Shown: positions 26,940 through 35,603, counted from the stretch's first letter. The stretch: DNA of 64,000 nt from Stutzerimonas stutzeri (GCF_024451105.1 NZ_JANGEY010000002.1:418305-482304); one strand, 5' to 3'. Notes: generated from the sequence alone by a model not told the origin. Numbers and translations: made by a program.

Positions 26940-27596
26940 TCAGCGCAGCCTGGCCTGTGCCTGCTCCAGCAGCGTCCGGGCTTCCTCGCGGCGGCCGGCG
27001 TCGGCCACTTCGCGGCCCGGCCGCGGCGGCGCGGCAAGGGCCTTCTGCAGCGCCTTCGCGGCCTCGGCGTAGCGCTTCTCGCGGAGCAGGAAGTCGCCAT
27101 AGAAGTAGTTGGGATCGATGCCATCGGGATTGAGGGTCAGCGCCTGCTTGAGCAGCTGTTCGGCGCGCTCGTCGTCGCCGAACCCGAGCGGCCAGCCGGG
27201 CACCTGATAGTAGAGCGAGCCGAGGCTGGTGTAGGCGGAACCGTCGAGGGCCTTGGGATCGAGCTCGAGTGCCTGCTCGAACTGGCCGCGCGCCTGCTTG
27301 ACCAGGTCCAGCGCACCCAGCCCGCCCTTGGCGCCGGCCCAGGTGCTGAGGATGATGCCGCGCCAGATCAGCAGCTCGGCCGCCTGCGGCTCGGCCTTGA
27401 GCGCCGCCTCGGCCTCGCCGGCCAGCCTGGCGAAGGCCGCCTCGCGCTGCGCCTCGGGCAGCTGGTAGTTGATCTCGGCCCAGCGGCTCTGCAGCTGCTT
27501 GAGGTTCTGCTCGCCGCTGGCGGTCAGGGCAAAGCTCGGCAGGCTGAGCAGCAGCGCGCCGCCGAGGACCAGATTGCGCAGGAAGGATTTCGACAT
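26940..27596 (-). CDS. Exported TPR-repeat protein
   Basis: A 218-residue protein with a signal peptide (MSKSFLRNLVLGGALLLSLPSFA) and TPR-like helical pairs (about 40-200; ARGQFEQALELDPKALDGSAYTSLGSLYY, AEQLLKQALTLNPDG, KRYAEAAKALQKAL). It is probably periplasmic and scaffolds protein contacts. It is the last gene of the operon that starts with the thermostable-hemolysin-family gene, 25 nt after the SDR gene. No specific function is recognised. Confidence 0.82.
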   Translation of the reverse strand: MSKSFLRNLVLGGALLLSLPSFALTASGEQNLKQLQSRWAEINYQLPEAQREAAFARLAGEAEAALKAEPQAAELLIWRGIILSTWAGAKGGLGALDLVKQARGQFEQALELDPKALDGSAYTSLGSLYYQVPGWPLGFGDDERAEQLLKQALTLNPDGIDPNYFYGDFLLREKRYAEAAKALQKALAAPPRPGREVADAGRREEARTLLEQAQARLR

Positions 27597-27621
27597 GGTT
27601 CTGCTCCACTCCGGGAAGAAG

Positions 27622-28413
27622 TCAGGACTTGCCGCGCGCGAAGCGCTGGATGATCGGCAGCTGCTTGCGCAGCGCCTGGTCGACCACCCGCGGCAGCAGG
27701 CTGTTGAGGCGCACGAAGAGCTTTTCCGGCCAGCCGAGATACAGCTCCTCGCGCTCGCGGCCGATGGCGGCGACCACCGCCTCGGCCACCCAGGCCGGCT
27801 CGTCCATCGCCACCTTCAGCTCGTCGTTCATCGCCACCACGCTCTGCTCGTTCATGCTGGTGCGGGTGGCGCGCGGCGCGATGTACAGGACCTTGACCCG
27901 GGTGTCGGCCAGTTCGCGGCGCAGCGCTTCGGAGAAGCCACGCAGGGCGAACTTGCTGGCGCAGTAGGCGGCGAAGCCGGGATAGCCGATCGAGCCGAAG
28001 GTCGAGCCGATGTTGACCACCATCGCCCGCTCCTGCTGGCGCAGCATCGGCAGCAGCCGGTGGGTGAGCTGCAGGGTGGCGGTGACGTTGAGCTGCACCA
28101 GCGCGGCGATGGCCTCCTCGTCGTGCTGCTCGAGCAGGCTGAAGCGGTTGACCCCGGCCGCGTTGATCAGCAGGTTGACGCCGCCCATGCGCCGCGCGGC
28201 CTGCAGCACCGCCTCGCGCCCGCCGGCCTGGGTGATGTCGGCGCAGACCGCCTCGGCACGCCCCTGGCACTGCTTGACCAGCCCCTCGAGCCGCTCGGCC
28301 TGGCGCCCCACCAGCAGCAGACGCGCGCCGCTGCGGCTCAGCCGCTCGGCCAGCTGCTGGCCGATGCCGCCGGTGGCGCCGGTGAGCAGGATGCGGCACT
28401 CAGACAACTGCAT
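27622..28413 (-). CDS. Short-chain dehydrogenase/reductase
   Basis: A 263-residue classical SDR: cofactor motif TGATGGIG (about 11-18), structural NAAG (about 87), catalytic Ser in NIGSTFGS and Y-x3-K in YCASK (about 154-158). The residues after strand 2 (LVGRQAERLE, with an Arg) suggest NADP(H). The C-terminal half is long and hydrophobic, as in SDRs acting on acyl or lipid substrates. Its start overlaps the end of the di-iron protein gene by 14 nt, so it works in the same pathway. Confidence 0.85.
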   Translation of the reverse strand: MQLSECRILLTGATGGIGQQLAERLSRSGARLLLVGRQAERLEGLVKQCQGRAEAVCADITQAGGREAVLQAARRMGGVNLLINAAGVNRFSLLEQHDEEAIAALVQLNVTATLQLTHRLLPMLRQQERAMVVNIGSTFGSIGYPGFAAYCASKFALRGFSEALRRELADTRVKVLYIAPRATRTSMNEQSVVAMNDELKVAMDEPAWVAEAVVAAIGREREELYLGWPEKLFVRLNSLLPRVVDQALRKQLPIIQRFARGKS

Positions 28414-29074
28414 GCTGGCTCTCCCCGGACAACGGCAGGCTGCGGAACAGGTCGCCGTACAGGCGGTAGACCACCCTGGCGGTATGGATCACCGCGGCCT
28501 GGTCGTCGGCATCCTCGAGGCGGTTCATCAGCTTCTCGAAGAACGCCACATGGCTGATGTCCAGGCTGCCATGCGAGGTCAGGTAGCTGAACGCCTGGGC
28601 CGGCAGTTGCAGGCGCTCCCGGATGATCTCCGCCGCCTGGGTCGCCAGGGCGATGCTGGTGCCTTCCAGCACGTTGACCATGCCGAAGAAGCTCACCGGG
28701 TTGCCGCGGGCGATGCGGTCGTAGACGTAGCTGACCATCAGCTCGGTGGGCAGGTGGGGCGTGGCGTGGCGCACCGCCTCGGCGTCGCCGCCGCAGGCGC
28801 GGATGTCGTTGAGGATCCACTCCTGGTGGCCGTACTCCTCCTCGATGTACTCGGCGATCGCGCCGCGCAGCCATTCCAGGCGCTCTGGCAGGCGCGCGCC
28901 GCAGACCATCAGCAGCGGCACGGTATGCTTGACGTGGTGGTAGGCCTGGCCGAGGAAGGCGACATAGCTGTCCAGGCTGATCCGCCCGGCCAGCACCTCG
29001 GCGAAGATCGGCGCCGCCAGCAGGTAGTCGCGCTCGGCCTGGGTCTGTTGCTGCAGGGTGTCGAAGAAACTCAT
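28400..29074 (-). CDS. Heme-oxygenase-like di-iron protein (TenA/CADD-like fold)
   Basis: A 224-residue all-helical protein of the 'iron-containing redox enzyme' group, which uses a heme-oxygenase-like fold to hold two metal ions and perform O2-dependent C-C, C-N or C-H chemistry (UndA, SznF and CADD are members). The expected ligand pattern is visible: Glu76-x6-His83, Glu138, then His168-x3-Asp172-x2-His175. ATG at 29074 is chosen over an adjacent upstream TTG. It lies between an acyl-adenylate-type ligase and an SDR, which supports an enzyme acting on an activated acid rather than a TenA-type regulator. Substrate unknown. Confidence 0.82.
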   Translation of the reverse strand: MSFFDTLQQQTQAERDYLLAAPIFAEVLAGRISLDSYVAFLGQAYHHVKHTVPLLMVCGARLPERLEWLRGAIAEYIEEEYGHQEWILNDIRACGGDAEAVRHATPHLPTELMVSYVYDRIARGNPVSFFGMVNVLEGTSIALATQAAEIIRERLQLPAQAFSYLTSHGSLDISHVAFFEKLMNRLEDADDQAAVIHTARVVYRLYGDLFRSLPLSGESQHAVV

Positions 29075-29087
29075 CAAGGCTGATCCT

Positions 29088-30554
29088 CTAGACGCTCGAG
29101 TCGGCCATCAGGCAGTCGATGGCATGGCGGTAATGGTCGAACAGGGCGGCGCGGCGCAGCCGGCCGTTGCTGGTGGCCAGGCCGTTGGCCTCGCCGAAAG
29201 GCTGGGCGGCACGCAGCCAGCGGTGCACGCGGGCGTAGTCCGGCAGGCCGGCGTTGACCTCGTCGACCGCCGCCTGCAGCGCGGCATCGCTGGCACCGCC
29301 GCGCGCCACCAGCACCGCGACGTTGGCCGGCAGCGCCTCGCCGTGCAGCCAGGCCTGGGCGATCGGTGCCTGCTGGAGCAGCTCGGCCTCCACCCACTCG
29401 GGATTGACGTTGCGCCCGAAGGCGGTGACGAACTGGTGCTTCTTGCGCCCGTGCAGGACCAGGAAGCCGTCGACCCAGTGGCCAAGGTCGCCGGTGCCCA
29501 GCCATTCGCCGGGACGCAGGGGGTCGCCGAGGTAGCCGAGGAAGCTCGCGCCGCGCACCAGCACCTCGCCATCGTCGGCCAGGCGCAGCTCGACGTGCGG
29601 CAGCGGCCGGCCGACGCTGCCGATGCGGCGCTGGCCGGGGGTGTTCAGGCACACCACCGAGGCGCACTCGGACAGGCCGTAGCCCTCGAACACCGGCAGC
29701 CCCAGCGCCTCGGCGCGCTCGAGCAGCTGCGGCGCCACCCGCCCGCCGCCGACGGCGATGAAGTGCAGCGACTCGGGCAGCGCCACGCCACGCTCGACAG
29801 CCGTGACCAGCGCCAGCAGCAGCTGCGGCAGCAGGATCAGACTGCTCGGCCGCACCCGCGCCAGGCTGGCGAGCAAGGCCGGCAGCTCGAACTGGCTGGC
29901 GCCACGCATGCCGACCGTGGCCAGCGCGGGGATCTCCAGGCAGGCGCCGAGCAGCAGCGGCGCATAGGTGCCGGCCAGGTTCTCCAGCAGCACCGCCAGC
30001 GGCAGCACGCACAGGTGGCGCTCGATGCCGCTGCCGGCGGTGGCGTCGGCGACGCTCTGCGCGACGCTCTGCGCCACGCTCAGCATGACTTCGGCCGACA
30101 GGCACACCCCCTTGGGCTGGCCGGTGGTGCCGGAGGTGTAGGTGATCTTCGCCGTGCCGGCCGGCAGCGCCACCGGAGCGTCCACCTCGCGCTGGCACAG
30201 CGCGCCGCGCGCCACGAAATCCAGGGCGACGAAGCCGTGCGGATCGGCGCTGAGCAGGCTGTCGACCCCGGCGCTGTCCAGCACGTGGCGCTGCTGCGAC
30301 GGCGAGAAGAAGCCGGGCAGCGGCACGCAGACCAGGCCGGCCAGCAGCGCGGCCAGATCCCAGAACAGCCACTCGGGGCCATTGTCGAGGGCGATCGCCA
30401 GGCGCCGCGCCCCGCACTGGTGCAGGATGGTCTGGCGCGACTCGATTTCGTGCAGCAGGTCGGCGTAGCTCCACTGCTTCTCCCCGTCGCGCAAGGCGAT
30501 CCGCTCGCCATGCGCCCGCAGGCGCTGACGGAAACGCTCAACCGCAGGCGACAT
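29088..30554 (-). CDS. AMP-forming acyl/aryl-CoA synthetase-like ligase
   Basis: A 488-residue ANL-superfamily enzyme: P-loop ITYTSGTTGQPKGV (about 137-150), A5 motif GYGLSECASV, A7 GTGDLG and hinge A8 HGRKKHQFVTAFGRNVNPEWVE. The C-terminal A10 position, normally a catalytic Lys for adenylation (NGKxxR), reads NGRLRR, so the adenylation half-reaction may be altered. At 488 aa it is slightly shorter than typical acyl-CoA synthetases. Its start overlaps the preceding gene by 17 nt. It likely activates a fatty or other acid for the enzymes encoded around it. Confidence 0.85.
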   Translation of the reverse strand: MSPAVERFRQRLRAHGERIALRDGEKQWSYADLLHEIESRQTILHQCGARRLAIALDNGPEWLFWDLAALLAGLVCVPLPGFFSPSQQRHVLDSAGVDSLLSADPHGFVALDFVARGALCQREVDAPVALPAGTAKITYTSGTTGQPKGVCLSAEVMLSVAQSVAQSVADATAGSGIERHLCVLPLAVLLENLAGTYAPLLLGACLEIPALATVGMRGASQFELPALLASLARVRPSSLILLPQLLLALVTAVERGVALPESLHFIAVGGGRVAPQLLERAEALGLPVFEGYGLSECASVVCLNTPGQRRIGSVGRPLPHVELRLADDGEVLVRGASFLGYLGDPLRPGEWLGTGDLGHWVDGFLVLHGRKKHQFVTAFGRNVNPEWVEAELLQQAPIAQAWLHGEALPANVAVLVARGGASDAALQAAVDEVNAGLPDYARVHRWLRAAQPFGEANGLATSNGRLRRAALFDHYRHAIDCLMADSSV

Positions 30555-31236
30555 GGGCGATCCCTCCGTCCTCTGCGTGACGCGCCCGGTAACCCAGGCG
30601 CCGGTAGACGCCCATGGCCTGCAGCCGCTGGTGGGCGGCCAGCACGTCGCCGACCATCACCTGCGGCTGGGTGGCGTAGTAGCTGCCCCAGTCGGCCAGC
30701 TCGGCGCCGAGGCGCCGACCGTCGGCCGCGCCCAGATGCAGCAGGCCGAGCCCCAGGCGCTGGAAGCTGTTGAGCAGCAGCGGCGTGCCGGTGAAGGCTA
30801 CCCAGCGAAAGCCGGCGGCCGCCAGCTGGTCGGTGAGCGCGACGATCAGCAGCCGCGCGTGACCGCCGCCCAGCGAGGCCAGGTTGCCCACCTCGGCGAT
30901 CCGCCCGCGCGCCGGCAGACCGACGCCGCCCAGCTCGGCGATGCGCTGTTCGACCGGCGCATCCAGGTAGCGCTCGAGAAACAGCGGCTCTGACTGCCCG
31001 CAGCGCACGCCAAGGGCGGCCTGCAGCTGCCGCTCGCGGTCGTAGAGCCCCAGCAGGCAGGGCATGAAGTGGCGGATCCGCGCCCCGTAATGCTCGGCGA
31101 AGCGCGCGCCGATGAAGCCTTCCAGCTGCCGGCGACGGCTTGTGCACGGCTCTTGCATAGCCAAGTGCAGGGCAAGCTCGGCATGCGTGCCGACCGTCGC
31201 CAGATGATCGTCCCGATCAGCCTGTAGCGGTGCCAT
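30538..31236 (-). CDS. Thermostable-hemolysin family protein, GNAT-like
   Basis: A 232-residue protein of the family named after Vibrio delta thermostable hemolysin. It has no signal peptide. The central stretch IAEVGNLASLGGGHARLLIVALTDQLAAAGFRWVAFTGT (about 113-151) and SFQRLGLGLLHLG look like the core of GNAT/N-acyltransferase folds such as acyl-homoserine-lactone synthases, so an acyl-transfer role is more plausible than a pore-forming toxin. It is the first gene of the five-gene operon, with a CTTAA tandem box 49-65 nt upstream. Family call is firm, function inferred. Confidence 0.78.
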   Translation of the reverse strand: MAPLQADRDDHLATVGTHAELALHLAMQEPCTSRRRQLEGFIGARFAEHYGARIRHFMPCLLGLYDRERQLQAALGVRCGQSEPLFLERYLDAPVEQRIAELGGVGLPARGRIAEVGNLASLGGGHARLLIVALTDQLAAAGFRWVAFTGTPLLLNSFQRLGLGLLHLGAADGRRLGAELADWGSYYATQPQVMVGDVLAAHQRLQAMGVYRRLGYRARHAEDGGIAHVACG

Positions 31237-31284
31237 GGACAGGGTCTCCCGTCGAGGATGTCGGGATCAGTCTGGTACGCGAGA

Positions 31285-31301
31285 CTTAACGCAGTCTTAA
31301 G
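31285..31301 (-). promoter_or_regulatory. CTTAA-type tandem box (PmrA-like site) before the hemolysin-family operon
   Basis: CTTAAC-GCAGT-CTTAAG on the plus strand, i.e. two CTTAA half-sites with 5-nt spacing between hexamers, as in PmrA/BasR and QseB sites. It lies 49-65 nt before the ATG at 31236, a sensible place for an activator. The PmrA-like regulator at 26184-26843 is the obvious candidate binder. Confidence 0.5.
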
Positions 31302-31457
31302 CCCGAGTCGCGCCGCAGTCGACGAACGTGGCGCCGCGAACTTCCGTGGGACTCGAGCAACGTGATATAAGCTCTTGCCGACAAAAAGAAAGTCATGCCC
31401 TGTCTGTACCAATCACAGGGCCACGAGCACTTCGAAAAAATTCAGGGGCAACACCTT

Positions 31458-32735
31458 ATGCAACTCAAGAAACTGAGCATCATCGCAGTGGCCGTGGCGG
31501 CCGCCTCCTCGCAACTGGCCCTGGCCAGTGCCCAGTCGGAGTCCAAGGGCTTCGTCGAGGACAGCAGCCTGAACGTGCTGAATCGCGTGCTGTACATGAA
31601 CCGCGACTTCAAGAACGGCGCGGCGAACACCAACAGCGTGAGCGGCAAGACCAACGGCTACCGCGAGGAAACCGGCCTGGGCATCCGCGTCCTCTACGAG
31701 TCCGGCTTCACCCAGGGCACCGTCGGCTTCGGCCTCGACGCCCACTCGCTGACCAGCATCAAGCTGGACAGCGGCGAAGGTCGCACCGGTACCGGCCAGT
31801 TCGCCCTGGACAGCGACGGCACCCCGGAGGACACCCAGTCGGAAATCGGCGGCGCACTGAAAGCCCGCCTCTCCAACACCACCCTGAAGTACGGCAGCCA
31901 GTTCGTCGAAAGCCCGGTGTTCTCCACCGACGACGCACGCATCCTGCCGGAAGCCGCCACCGGCACCTACCTGGTCAGCAACGAGATCGACGGCCTCGAG
32001 CTGAGCGCCGGTCGCTTCACCGCGCTGAGCGGCATGACCGCCACCACTCGCGACAGCGAAGGCCTCAAGTCGCTCAACCTGGTCGGCGCCAACTACAGCT
32101 TCACCGACAACTTCAGCGCAGGTCTGCATGCCTCCAACGTGGAGGACTACTTCAAGAAGACCTATGTCAACCTGAACTACAACCTGCCGCTGGGCGAGGC
32201 GCGCGCGCTGAACTTCGACGTCAACGCCTACCGCACCAAGGATGAGGGCGATGCGCTGCTGGGCCAGATCGACAACAAGATCTGGAGCCTGGCCACCGCC
32301 TACAGCATGGGCGCGCACAAGTTCACCCTGGCCTACCAGCGCTCCTCCGGGGACAGCGCCTACGCCTATGGCATCGACGGCGGCGGCACCGTATGGCTGG
32401 CCAACTCGGTGCAGATCTCCGACTTCGACCGCGAGGACGAGAAATCCTGGCAGGTGCGCTACGACCTGGACATGGCCGCCTACGGCGTGCCGGGCCTGAG
32501 CTTCATGACCCGCTACATCACCGGCGACAACATCACCACCAGCAGCGGTGTCGAGGGCAAGGAGAAGGAGTTCAACTTCGAGACCCGGTACGTGGTCCAG
32601 GACGGCGCCGCCAAGGACCTGTCCCTGCGTCTGCGCAGCTCGATCTATCGCGGCAACAGCGCACTGAACGCCGACTACTACTCGGACATGAACGACCTGC
32701 GCCTGATCGTCGAATACCCGCTGAGCATCCTGTAA
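31458..32735 (+). CDS. oprD: OprD-family outer-membrane porin
   Basis: OprD (OccD) porins are 18-stranded channels for basic amino acids, peptides and carboxylates, and for carbapenems in P. aeruginosa. The 425 residues have a signal peptide (MQLKKLSIIAVAVAAASSQLALA), then KGFVEDSSLNVLNRVLYMNRD, YESGFTQGTVGFGLDA and the end NDLRLIVEYPLSIL, all closely matching OprD. It is about 18 residues shorter than P. aeruginosa OprD as I recall it, probably in loops. Position before proS also matches oprD. ATG at 31458 is used; an upstream start adds a non-signal stretch. Exact substrate unproven. Confidence 0.88.
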   Translation: MQLKKLSIIAVAVAAASSQLALASAQSESKGFVEDSSLNVLNRVLYMNRDFKNGAANTNSVSGKTNGYREETGLGIRVLYESGFTQGTVGFGLDAHSLTSIKLDSGEGRTGTGQFALDSDGTPEDTQSEIGGALKARLSNTTLKYGSQFVESPVFSTDDARILPEAATGTYLVSNEIDGLELSAGRFTALSGMTATTRDSEGLKSLNLVGANYSFTDNFSAGLHASNVEDYFKKTYVNLNYNLPLGEARALNFDVNAYRTKDEGDALLGQIDNKIWSLATAYSMGAHKFTLAYQRSSGDSAYAYGIDGGGTVWLANSVQISDFDREDEKSWQVRYDLDMAAYGVPGLSFMTRYITGDNITTSSGVEGKEKEFNFETRYVVQDGAAKDLSLRLRSSIYRGNSALNADYYSDMNDLRLIVEYPLSIL

Positions 32736-32760
32736 CGCCCATCGGTCGCACCGACGCAAC

Positions 32761-32793
32761 GAAAGCCCGGCCCCGCGCCGGGCTTTCGCTTTT
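32761..32793 (+). terminator. Rho-independent terminator of the porin gene
   Basis: Hairpin GAAAGCCCGG / CCGGGCTTTC with a 7-nt loop followed by GCTTTT, starting 26 nt after the stop codon. Confidence 0.85.
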
Positions 32794-32891
32794 CCGCCCC
32801 GCTGCAGCCCGTCCCCCGCCCTGTACGCCACCGGACCCGCGCCGTACAATGCGGGCATTTTTCCGTCCAGCGAAACCGGATCCTCCTGCCC

Positions 32892-34607
32892 ATGCGTACC
32901 AGCCAGTATCTGATCTCGACCCTCAAGGAAACTCCCACCGACGCCGTGGTGATCAGCCACCAGCTGCTGCTGCGCGCCGGGATGATCCGCAAGCTGGCCT
33001 CGGGCCTGTACACCTGGCTGCCGATGGGCCTGCGCGTGCTGCGCAAGGTGGAGAACATCGTCCGCGAGGAAATGAACGCCGCCGGCGCCCTGGAAGTGCT
33101 GATGCCGGCGATCCAGCCGGCCGAGCTGTGGCAGGAGTCCGGGCGCTGGGAGCAGTACGGCCCCGAGCTGCTGCGCATCAAGGACCGCCATCAGCGCGAC
33201 TTCTGCGTCGGCCCGACCCACGAGGAAGTGATCACCGACCTGGCGCGCAACGAGCTGAACAGCTACAAGCAGCTGCCGATCAACTTCTACCAGATCCAGA
33301 CCAAGTTCCGCGACGAGATCCGCCCGCGCTTCGGCCTGATGCGCGGCCGCGAATTCCTGATGAAGGACGCCTACTCCTTCCACATGACCCAGGAATCGCT
33401 GCAGGAAACCTACGACCGCATGCACCAGGCCTACTGCAACGTGTTCAGCCGCCTGGGCCTGAATTTCCGCCCGGTACAGGCCGACACCGGCTCGATCGGC
33501 GGCACCGGCTCCCACGAGTTCCACGTGCTGGCCGAGTCCGGCGAGGACGACATCGCCTTCAGCGACAGCTCCGACTACGCGGCCAACATCGAGAAGGCCG
33601 AGGCCATCCCGCGCGAGCAGGAGCGCGGCGCCGCGACCGAGCAGCTGCGCCTGGTCGACACCCCGGACGCCAGGACCATCGACGAACTGGTCGCCCAGTT
33701 CGGCGTGGCCGTCGAGAGGACCGTCAAGACCCTGGTGGTGCATGGCGCCGAGGAAGGCCAACTGGTCGCCCTGATCGTGCGCGGCGACCACGAACTGAAC
33801 GAGATCAAGGCCGCCAACCACGCGCTGGTCGCCAGCCCGCTGGTGTTCGCCTCCGAGGCCGAGATCCGTGCCGCCATCGGCGCCGGTCCCGGCTCGCTGG
33901 GCCCGCTGAACCTGCCGATCCCCTGCGTGATCGACCGCTCGGTGGCGCTGCTCGGCGACTTCGCCGCCGGCGCCAACGTCGATGGCAAGCATTACTTCGG
34001 CCTCAACTGGGAGCGCGACCTGCCGCTGCCGGCAGTCGCCGACCTGCGCAACGTGGTCGAGGGCGATCCCAGCCCGGACGGCCAGGGCAGCCTGGTGATC
34101 AAGCGCGGCATCGAGGTCGGCCACATCTTCCAGCTCGGCACCAAGTACAGCCAGGCGCTGAACGTCTCGGTGCTCGGCGAGAACGGCAAGCCGGTGACCC
34201 TGATCATGGGCTGCTACGGCATCGGCGTGTCGCGCGTGGTGGCCGCCGCCATCGAGCAGAACTGGGACGAGCGCGGCATCCTCTGGCCGGAGGCGCTGGC
34301 GCCGTTCCAGATCGCCATCGTGCCGATGAAGTACGAGAACGCCGCGGTCAAGGAAGCCGCCGACCGTCTGTACGCCGAGCTGACCGCCGCCGGCTACGAG
34401 GTGCTGTTCGACGACCGTGACAAGAAGACCAGTCCGGGCGTCAAATTCGCCGACATGGAACTGATCGGCATCCCGCATCGCATCGTGGTCAGCGAGCGCG
34501 GTCTGGCCGAGTCGGTTCTCGAATACAAGGGCCGCCGCGACAGCGAGGCGCAGAACGTGCCGCTGGCCGAGATCCAGGCATTCCTCGCTGCCCGCCTCAA
34601 CCGCTAA
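32892..34607 (+). CDS. proS: Prolyl-tRNA synthetase (bacterial type)
   Basis: ProRS charges tRNA-Pro. The 571 residues show class II motif 1 region ([24 protein letters not shown]), motif 2 ([28 protein letters not shown], about 136-163), the YbaK-like editing insertion (about 230-395, with GDHELNEIK), motif 3 ([14 protein letters not shown], about 438) and the anticodon domain (about 470-571). The length and the insertion define the bacterial type. The lipoprotein gene follows after 8 nt. Confidence 0.97.
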   Translation: MRTSQYLISTLKETPTDAVVISHQLLLRAGMIRKLASGLYTWLPMGLRVLRKVENIVREEMNAAGALEVLMPAIQPAELWQESGRWEQYGPELLRIKDRHQRDFCVGPTHEEVITDLARNELNSYKQLPINFYQIQTKFRDEIRPRFGLMRGREFLMKDAYSFHMTQESLQETYDRMHQAYCNVFSRLGLNFRPVQADTGSIGGTGSHEFHVLAESGEDDIAFSDSSDYAANIEKAEAIPREQERGAATEQLRLVDTPDARTIDELVAQFGVAVERTVKTLVVHGAEEGQLVALIVRGDHELNEIKAANHALVASPLVFASEAEIRAAIGAGPGSLGPLNLPIPCVIDRSVALLGDFAAGANVDGKHYFGLNWERDLPLPAVADLRNVVEGDPSPDGQGSLVIKRGIEVGHIFQLGTKYSQALNVSVLGENGKPVTLIMGCYGIGVSRVVAAAIEQNWDERGILWPEALAPFQIAIVPMKYENAAVKEAADRLYAELTAAGYEVLFDDRDKKTSPGVKFADMELIGIPHRIVVSERGLAESVLEYKGRRDSEAQNVPLAEIQAFLAARLNR

Positions 34608-34615
34608 CCGAGATC

Positions 34616-35563
34616 ATGCCCAGACGCCGCCATCGCCTTGCCGGCGCCGCCCTGTGCGGCGCCGTGCTCCTCACCGGCTGTGCCAACCAGCTGCCCCAGC
34701 GCAGCGAGCTCGAGGAGCGGGTCGAGCGCAAGCTGCTCGACCACAGCCTGCAGATCGACGCCGGCAGCCCGCCGGTGCTCGATCTGCCACAGCGCCGGGT
34801 GCGCGTCCAGGAGCAGAAGACCTTCGAGGTCACCCCGTTCGAGGTGACCCGCCGCTATCAGCGCTACACCCCCTACCAGCCCTGGCGCGAACTCTACGAG
34901 ATCCCGCTGGGGGCGCTGGCGGTGGTCGCCGGCGTCGGCGCCAACGTGCTCAACGTGCCGCTGCTCGGCCGCCTGCCGGAAAGCGCCACGCGCGACTGGA
35001 TCAGCTACGGCTTCGCCGGTCTCAACCCGTTCATGAACGTCGAGTCCAACGGCCGCGCCCAGCAGAACCTGGCGGCGGTAGAGGAACAGCAGGGCGAGAG
35101 TCGCCTGGAGTACTCCAGCCTGCCCTGGGCCGAACGCCCGGTGCAGGTCCGGTTCGGCGAGCAGATCCATGAGCTGACCACCAACCGCAACGGCGTGCTG
35201 CGCCTGAACCTGCTGGACAGTCCCTTCGCCGAGCAGGACCTCGGGCGGATCGCCAAGTTGCAGCTGCGCGTGGCGGACCCCCGCGACCAGCCCAGCGCCG
35301 AGGTCGAGCTGCTGCTCAGCCGCAGCCTGCGGGCTCGCCTGCAGGAGGCCCACGGTCTGATCTACGCGGACCTCGAGGGCGATGACGTGGCGCACTGGGT
35401 GCATCGGGTAAGGCGCCTCTCCGAGCTGGGCCTCGAAGAGGAGGCCAGCGAACTGGAGCAGAGCCTGATCGAGCTGACCCGCAACGATCCGGAACTGCAA
35501 CAGGAACTGGTCCAGGCCCTGCTCAGGGATGCCGGCCGAACGGGCGGTACCGCACAGCGCTAG
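34616..35563 (+). CDS. Putative lipoprotein, conserved in Pseudomonas downstream of proS
   Basis: A 315-residue protein with a lipoprotein signal ending in the lipobox LTGC (Cys22), a central hydrophobic segment (about 97-122, EIPLGALAVVAGVGANVLNVPLLG) and a helical, Glu/Leu-rich C-terminus (about 260-305). It corresponds by position to the conserved hypothetical after proS in P. aeruginosa. No domain of known function is recognised. It is 8 nt from proS and likely cotranscribed. Confidence 0.8.
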   Translation: MPRRRHRLAGAALCGAVLLTGCANQLPQRSELEERVERKLLDHSLQIDAGSPPVLDLPQRRVRVQEQKTFEVTPFEVTRRYQRYTPYQPWRELYEIPLGALAVVAGVGANVLNVPLLGRLPESATRDWISYGFAGLNPFMNVESNGRAQQNLAAVEEQQGESRLEYSSLPWAERPVQVRFGEQIHELTTNRNGVLRLNLLDSPFAEQDLGRIAKLQLRVADPRDQPSAEVELLLSRSLRARLQEAHGLIYADLEGDDVAHWVHRVRRLSELGLEEEASELEQSLIELTRNDPELQQELVQALLRDAGRTGGTAQR

Positions 35564-35603
35564 CAGCCAGCCCGGTACCCGACTTCGGATCCGTGCCCCA
35601 TCG

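Noticed and set aside
28400..29074. TenA-family transcriptional regulator
   Set aside because: No DNA-binding domain is present, and the six metal-ligand residues plus operon context point to an enzyme.
31413..34478. A 1,000-codon open frame on the minus strand across the porin and proS
   Set aside because: Low-complexity Gly/Val/His/Gln-rich translation with no domain, antisense to oprD and proS; a codon-bias shadow.
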